NCBI GenBank assembly: GCA_027575765.1
Contig: JANBPT010000358.1
Location: 1-41,773, forward strand
Length of the DNA: 41,773 bases
Direction: 5' to 3'
Source: Tieghemiomyces parasiticus
Lineage: Eukaryota; Kickxellomycota; Dimargaritomycetes; Dimargaritales; Dimargaritaceae
In this document: positions 41,633-41,773 of the stretch, in pieces
How the letters are laid out: the number at the start of each line of letters is the position of its first letter
Position numbering within the stretch: the stretch's first letter is position 1
Notes under the pieces: generated by a model
Seen by the model: the letters and a program-made list of their open reading frames with translations, nothing else
Database searches by the model: none
Told to the model about the DNA's origin: nothing
Program-made: the position numbers and the translations under genes

Positions 41633-41773
41633 GGTTTCTATATACCTCAGGCGGACGCTTGGTAGTTCGCTTTACCTAACTTTAGCCAGGTCTGACCTCT
41701 GCGGTAAAGATTTAGAGTTCATAACCCTACTCGGGGCGGCCATTTAGACAGCCATTCACTCAATTAGGAGGCA
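41633..41773 (-). repeat. Dispersed repeat, copy B (inverted, cut by window edge)
   Basis: The reverse complement aligns with 3987-4127 over its whole 141 bases with about 16 changes and no gaps. It reaches the last base of the window, so the unit continues beyond. A short weaker resemblance may extend to about 41580. Confidence 0.8.

Noticed and set aside
1..41773. CRISPR arrays, operons, prophage or other bacterial features
   Set aside because: Spliceosomal introns and eukaryotic gene content rule these out; no spaced direct-repeat array was seen.

Overview
The window is nuclear DNA from a fungus. It carries spliceosomal introns with GTAAGT-type donors and CTAAC or TACTAAC branch sites, pyrimidine-rich leaders, and eukaryote-only genes (CCT subunit, mitochondrial carrier, SFT2, MSH4, wybutosine synthesis, Bin3-type RNA methyltransferase, a NEK-like kinase). 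GC-rich coding sequence, dense introns in some genes and a secreted F-box-like protein would suit an early-diverging fungus, perhaps a zoopagomycete such as a Dimargaritales mycoparasite. That placement is inference only. The left edge cuts a tRNA-Leu and the right edge ends inside a dispersed repeat, so the window may be a whole contig that broke at repeats.

Layout. 1-70: 3' part of tRNA-Leu(AAG). 71-7150: gene-poor, decayed DNA holding two degenerate paralogues of a small secreted protein (minus strand, about 3.57-3.3 kb and 5.25-4.95 kb) and one copy of the dispersed repeat. 7154-8931 (-): F-box-like protein with an N-terminal signal peptide. 10159-11784 (+): CCT3. 12702-13676 (+): YMC1-type mitochondrial carrier. 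13860-16444 (-): TYW4/PPM2 in three exons, divergent from 16873-18078 (+): Bin3/Bmc1-type RNA cap methyltransferase. 18952-19680 (+): SFT2. 19861-25883 (-): MSH4, reconstructed in 20 exons. 26608-30248 (-): unrecognised 939-residue protein in three exons. 30249-37692: a long region without a convincing gene; much of its first 4 kb is purine-rich on the plus strand. 37693-40664 (+): a divergent NEK-like kinase in nine exons. 41633-41773: inverted second copy of the dispersed repeat.

Most genes are unrelated housekeeping functions (protein folding, transport, Golgi traffic, tRNA and snRNA-type RNA modification). The less ordinary parts are the intron-rich MSH4 with microexons, the kinase with HRDIT and DFD in place of HRDxK and DFG, the secreted F-box-like protein, and the pair of dying small secreted-protein genes. 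The multi-exon models were built by hand: splice sites were chosen so that reading phase is kept at every junction and the protein stays colinear with its family. Transcripts have not been seen.
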